Source of the DNA: Pseudoips prasinana
Lineage: Eukaryota > Arthropoda > Insecta > Lepidoptera > Nolidae
Assembly: GCA_951640165.1 (NCBI GenBank)
Contig: OX621265.1
Span: forward strand, 16,133,001-16,197,000
Reading direction: 5' to 3'
Length of the DNA: 64,000 nt
Shown: piece by piece, positions 60,690 through 64,000 of the stretch
Position numbering within the stretch: the first letter of the stretch is position 1
Layout: the number at the start of each line of letters is the position of its first letter
Position numbers and translations under genes: made by a program
The notes under the pieces: generated by a model
Database searches by the model: none
What the model saw: the letters and a program-made list of their open reading frames with translations, nothing else
What the model was told of the DNA's origin: nothing

Positions 60690-61025
60690 AAGGGACGTTC
60701 TGTTCGTCTATAGTTTTTGACTCTGACTGCTAAGCAAGAGGTCGTGGGTTCGATACCCACCCATGACAATTATTTGTGCGATGAGCATATCGATAACATA
60801 TCTATGTATTTGAATTTTATAGCATTATTCGCAATGCAAAGCGTTAATATAATCTCAAAATGGGAAATCATAAATTCAATCGTCCGGCGGGGCAGGAACT
60901 TGTATGATGAACGATGTATTTAGAAATATATAAGTATGTTTATTAATTGTCTGGTTGCCATAGCAACGGCTCTGCCTAGTTTAAGATCAGATGGCAATGT
61001 GTTTGTTGTCCCAAGATATTATTAT
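60690..61025 (+). mobile_element. SINE-W, complete
   Basis: CTGCTAAGCAAGAGGTCGTG, box B GGGTTCGATACCCACC, TATTTGTGCGATGAGC, then GCCTAGTTTAAGATCAGATG and GTCCCAAGATATTATTATT. Confidence 0.7.
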
Positions 61026-61154
61026 TAGTAAGTTTTGTTATAAAATGTAGGCAGCCTTTTCGTCATTTAGTCACAGTTAAAGTCAAGTAAAGTCTGTCAC
61101 AGTCAAGTCATAGTAGCTTTAAGTAACTTCTCTACTATATACCTTGCAAGCCCT

Positions 61155-61352
61155 GTAATGTAGTAGAAAATAAACTAGAGGCTTTTACAGAGTTTTTGCA
61201 TCGACAAGGAAAATCACAATTCGCGGTAATATGGCACTTTCCTGCACTTGTGTACGTTGTCGCAATACTTACACGCAAAAAATTTAATTTATATTAAGAA
61301 AATGAAACAATGCCTCGACTCGATGCGTCTTTTCCGCGTTGGCGCCAAAACT
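61155..61352 (-). repeat. Dispersed repeat shared with 43500-43745
   Basis: CTAGAGGCTTTTACAGAG to TTTTCCGCGTTGGCGCCAAA, inverted relative to the other copy. Confidence 0.55.
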
Positions 61353-61592
61353 CTTTATTGATTTTTTGTTTTTATGTATATAATTTATTTCTGGAGATGC
61401 AAGTTTATATTTTTTTAATTTAGTTGCATTATGTCTAATAATTTAATAAACAATATTATTACTGGCCACTTAACTAACCAATCAACAATTACATTTTTAT
61501 ATACTGTGGACACGGGTCTCATCGCGATAAATATTTAGGTAAATCATTACCTTGTTTACCCGACGTTTCGGCATGGATTGCACCAGCCGTGG

Positions 61593-62204
61593 TCACGGGT
61601 TGACTGGTGTGGCTCGGCAGCGTCGTCTCCGTGAAGCTCGGGTTTCGGTATCTACCCTCGCATGGTCTTGATATTTTTCATTTTCCTTTACGAAACTGTC
61701 GGTACACACGACACTAATGACATCAGCGCCCGGGCGCACTACGTTGGTTACGCGACGATGGCACTTCGTTATTACAGGATTCCAAGATGGTGAGAGGCGG
61801 TATCCGTCCTCCCGGTTGAAATTGATATGTTTCTTTATTTCAATCGCTTCACGTACTATTCTGGAGTAATAGTGACGATCGGTGGAGAGGACCTGTGGCT
61901 TGTGTAAATTTGTAATCCAGTGTTGGGATCCTGTGTCGACTACGTGCTCAGCTATTGCTGATTTATTAACCTGTCGGTTCCTGACAGCTGCGATATGTTC
62001 TTTGGCCCTTTCAGCAATAGACCTTTTAGTTTGGCCGATATAAAACATACCGCAGTTGCACTCAAACCTGTAGACACCCGGTGTTTGAAGAGGAATAACA
62101 TCCTTCGGTGTACGCAGCTGGTTGGACACTTTGGAGATCGGACTATATACAGTCTTGATGGAGTATTTCTTTAGTACTGATCCAACTTTATCTAAGTATC
62201 TCAA
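61593..62204 (-). CDS. Penelope-like GIY-YIG endonuclease domain (left arm)
   Basis: 203 codons. The first few residues (MRYL) derive from spacer, so there is no native start. GVYRFECNCGMFYIGQTKRS is the GIY-YIG core (GVY ... YIG). RSIAERAKEHIAAVRNR has the catalytic Arg helix, then SAIAEHVVDTG and a C-terminal region with LSPSWNPVI and a basic end RRRRCRATPVNP. In Penelope-like elements this domain follows the RT and nicks the target. The RT is missing, so only a free endonuclease domain could be made. Confidence 0.8.
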   Translation of the reverse strand: MRYLDKVGSVLKKYSIKTVYSPISKVSNQLRTPKDVIPLQTPGVYRFECNCGMFYIGQTKRSIAERAKEHIAAVRNRQVNKSAIAEHVVDTGSQHWITNLHKPQVLSTDRHYYSRIVREAIEIKKHINFNREDGYRLSPSWNPVITKCHRRVTNVVRPGADVISVVCTDSFVKENEKYQDHARVDTETRASRRRRCRATPVNP

Positions 62205-62209
62205 TCTTT

Positions 62210-62989
62210 TTGCCTAAGTACCTCCTGAACGTGTGCGACCCTGAATGTTTAGAAAGTGAGCTCACACACGTTCAGGAGGTACTTAGGCAAAACGGCTACA
62301 GGGGGGGCATTAAACGGATGAAGAGGAGGGAGAAGCATCCGGAAGTAAGCAGAGCACCAGCGTTTTTACCTTACGTGAAAGGAGTGACGGATAAAGTTGG
62401 ATCAGTACTAAAGAAATACTCCATCAAGACTGTATATAGTCCGATCTCCAAAGTCTCCAACCAGCTGCGTACACCGAAGGATGTTATTCCTCTTCAAACA
62501 CCGGGTGTCTACAGGTTTGAGTGCAACTGCGGTATGTTTTATATCGGCCAAACTAAAAGGTCTATTGCTGAAAGGGCCAAAGAACATATCGCAGCTGTCA
62601 GGAACCGACAGGTTAATAAATCAGCAATAGCTGCGCACGTAGTCGACACAGGATCCCAACACTGGATTACAAATTTACACAAGCCACAGGTCCTCTCCAC
62701 CGATCGTCACTATTACTCCAGAATAGTACGTGAAGCGGTTGAAATAAAGAAACATACCAATTTCAACCGGGAGGACGGATACCGCCTCTCACCATCTTGG
62801 AATCCTGTAATAACGAAGTGCCATCGTCGCGTAACCAACGTAGTGCGCCCGGGCGCTGATGTCATTAGTGTCGTGTGTACCGACAGTTTCGTAAAGGAAA
62901 ATGAAAAATATCAAGACCATGCGAGGGTAGATACCGAAACCCGAGCTTCACGGAGACGACGCTGCCGAGCCACACCAGTCAACCCGTGA
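62210..62989 (+). CDS. Penelope-like GIY-YIG endonuclease domain with RT-linker (right arm)
   Basis: 259 codons. Begins in the spacer. From about residue 18 it is element sequence: LTHVQEVLRQNGYRGG, then FLPYVKGVTDKVGSVLKKY (the RT-endonuclease linker motif of Penelope-like elements), then KTVYSPISKVSNQL and the GIY-YIG core GVYRFECNCGMFYIGQTKRS. Identical to the left arm except for a few residues (E/A in SAIAxHV, I/V and I/T in the helix before NREDG). No stop interrupts either copy. The true protein would include an RT upstream, which is absent here. Confidence 0.85.
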   Translation: MPKYLLNVCDPECLESELTHVQEVLRQNGYRGGIKRMKRREKHPEVSRAPAFLPYVKGVTDKVGSVLKKYSIKTVYSPISKVSNQLRTPKDVIPLQTPGVYRFECNCGMFYIGQTKRSIAERAKEHIAAVRNRQVNKSAIAAHVVDTGSQHWITNLHKPQVLSTDRHYYSRIVREAVEIKKHTNFNREDGYRLSPSWNPVITKCHRRVTNVVRPGADVISVVCTDSFVKENEKYQDHARVDTETRASRRRRCRATPVNP

Positions 62990-63091
62990 CCACGGCTGGT
63001 GCAATCCATGCCGAAACGTCGGGTACACAAGGTAATGATTTACCTAAATATTTATCGCGATGAGACCCGTGTCCACAGTATATAAAAATGT

Positions 63092-63400
63092 GTACAAATC
63101 GCGAAAGTTTAAAAACATTAATAACAATTACATTGTTTAATCAGATCCAATGTCAATAATTACAGATTAAATACCTATGAAATACAATGTGGTGTTAGAA
63201 TTTACAACAGCAAGTCATTCTGGGCCTCCCTAATTTGCGACACAATAAACACATTTTACTTTTATTTATTCTGCTAATGGACTTTAGAACGCTGGTGTCA
63301 CCTCATTTGTAGGTGACCCTACTATTTTGTACCATATTTATACACACTTTTGAATAATGTGTGTATAAATACAAAAACTATTATTAAAATTAAATTAACA
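63092..63400. other. Intronic AT-rich DNA
   Basis: A hairpin ATTTATACACAC/GTGTGTATAAAT lies at 63338-63372. No gene. Confidence 0.35.
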
Positions 63401-63540
63401 AGCATTGCCGCGCGATAGGAGCTCGTTTGCTTCGCTCGGCAGTCGGCGCTTGTGCAGAACTTACGGGTACCGGCCGCTAGTTGCTAACGAGACTACCGCG
63501 GAGCGCATACAATTTTTTATAATATACACTGTGTCGAAGT
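63401..63540. other. GC-rich patch of unknown origin
   Basis: GCCGCGCGATAGGAGCTCG and ACTACCGCGGAGCGCATAC stand out from AT-rich surroundings. Possibly a MITE edge, not resolved. Confidence 0.25.
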
Positions 63541-63685
63541 CGAAGTATTTATTTACTTTCATCATCATCATCATCAAACAATTGTATTTTTCTGCCTCAA
63601 TAATGGGTACTCTATTCTATTATTAATACAAACCGAATCAACGTAATGATAATTTATTTTCTTTTGTAAATATCTGACATAGACG

Positions 63686-63741
63686 TAGATTATGTATACT
63701 ATGCAAAGGTATTAAAACCGTTGCATAGTATCCATAATCTA
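63686..63741. repeat. Hairpin with 21-bp arms
   Basis: TAGATTATGTATACTATGCAA and its inverse at 63721-63741 with one mismatch and a 14-base loop. Confidence 0.9.
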
Positions 63742-63744
63742 CAA

Positions 63745-64000
63745 ATGGTTTCACAAAATTTACCACCGAAAGGACTTCGGCAAATCCTGGCTTGTGATGG
63801 GAAAAGTTTATTACTATTTAAAAAAGAAATTATAATATTTAAAGTCCCTTCATGCCTTTTATTTCCTTGTACAACATGGGAAAATGATTTCAATATTCAA
63901 TACTTAAAAGTAAATCATTTTATTCCGACATTCATGTTTCTTAAACTGTCTTATAGGATCTGGACGGTTCGGTCTTTGGAGCCGTTGGGGAAATGTTTAT
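63745..64000 (+). other. Open frame running off the right edge
   Basis: From ATG at 63745 the frame stays open for 85 codons to the window end: MVSQNLPPKGLRQILACDGK, LFKKEIIIFKVPSCLLFPCT, LSYRIWTVRSLEPLGKC. Not a FAR exon and not recognised. The composition is partly AT-driven. It could be the start of another element's ORF or chance. Confidence 0.25.

Larger units (their letters stand above)
61491..63091. mobile_element. Palindrome of two Penelope-like 3' ends
   Basis: Two arms of exactly 701 bp (61491-62191 and 62391-63091) are inverted copies with about five differences seen by eye. The 199-bp spacer holds a second inverted pair (TTTTGCCTAAGTACCTCC, 62208-62235, against 62265-62292). Each arm holds the C-terminal GIY-YIG endonuclease frame and a 3' UTR with GCCGAAACGTCGGG. 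Head-to-head partial copies are a known outcome of Penelope-like element insertion. Confidence 0.85.

Noticed and set aside
61593..62989. Two separate host genes of GIY-YIG type
   Set aside because: They are the two arms of one palindromic Penelope-like insertion, share the same end and lack native starts.
62960..63020. Hammerhead ribozyme in the Penelope-like 3' UTR (CTGGTGCAATCCATGCC, GAAACGTC)
   Set aside because: Penelope-like elements are known to carry hammerheads and the GAAAC..GTC part fits. However, the CTGATGA core reads CTGGTGC, losing two essential positions, and no good stem I was found.
60579..64000. Further FAR exons before the right edge
   Set aside because: No stretch encoding the expected next block (HVSTAY-type, then YxxxK) behind an AG acceptor was found, so intron 4 probably extends beyond the window.

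Overview
The window is AT-rich insect DNA, most probably from a moth or butterfly. Evidence: a Dong/R4-type non-LTR element sitting in a TAA microsatellite (first known from Bombyx), many short Helitrons ending in a GC hairpin plus CTAG, several tRNA-headed SINE families, lepidopteran-type RTE, Jockey/CR1 and Penelope-like elements, and an intron-rich insect fatty acyl-CoA reductase (FAR) gene. There are no bacterial features, CRISPR arrays or rRNA genes. All tRNA-like stretches seen are SINE heads.

Layout. 1-3.8 kb: HelA fragment, SINE pieces, a Jockey/CR1-like reverse transcriptase (RT). 3.9-7.9 kb: a Dong/R4-like element with a nearly complete RT plus restriction-like endonuclease ORF. 8.1-10.1 kb: a decayed Helitron with a Pif1-like helicase fragment. 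10.1-14.5 kb: LINE, Helitron and RTE copies butted together. 14.8-17.9 kb: an element with inverted ends carrying a broken member of an amplified arthropod gene family, itself split by a LINE. 18-33 kb: SINEs, Helitrons, a possible solo LTR, LINE remnants (including an SGNH-like ORF1) and simple repeats. 33.9-36.6 kb: two large imperfect palindromes side by side. 36.6-44.9 kb: SINEs, Helitrons, a Harbinger-like element with a MADF piece and a split LINE. 44.9-46.8 kb: a LINE 3' end holding a TA-MITE and a Transib-like element (CACAGTG heptamers, 5-bp target duplication). 46.8-49.8 kb: RTE-derived short elements and an expanded AAGTCG array. 49.8 kb to the right edge: the 5' part of the FAR gene on the plus strand (four coding exons, 170 codons). 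Its introns hold most of the later repeats, including a tandem-repeat element with long inverted ends (58.4-60.3 kb) and a 1.6-kb palindrome of two almost identical Penelope-like 3' ends, each with an open GIY-YIG reading frame (61.5-63.1 kb).

Only FAR looks like a working host gene. Everything else recognisable is mobile DNA, mostly 5'-truncated, frameshifted or nested. Family names used here are local labels: HelA-HelD (short Helitrons), SINE-1 to SINE-4 and SINE-W (tRNA-headed), SINE-6 (short dispersed repeat without a clear tRNA head), Repeat-5 and Repeat-7 (dispersed repeats), RTE-SIDE (short element joining the 5' and 3' ends of the RTE element). Positions of element edges are read by eye and may be off by several bases.
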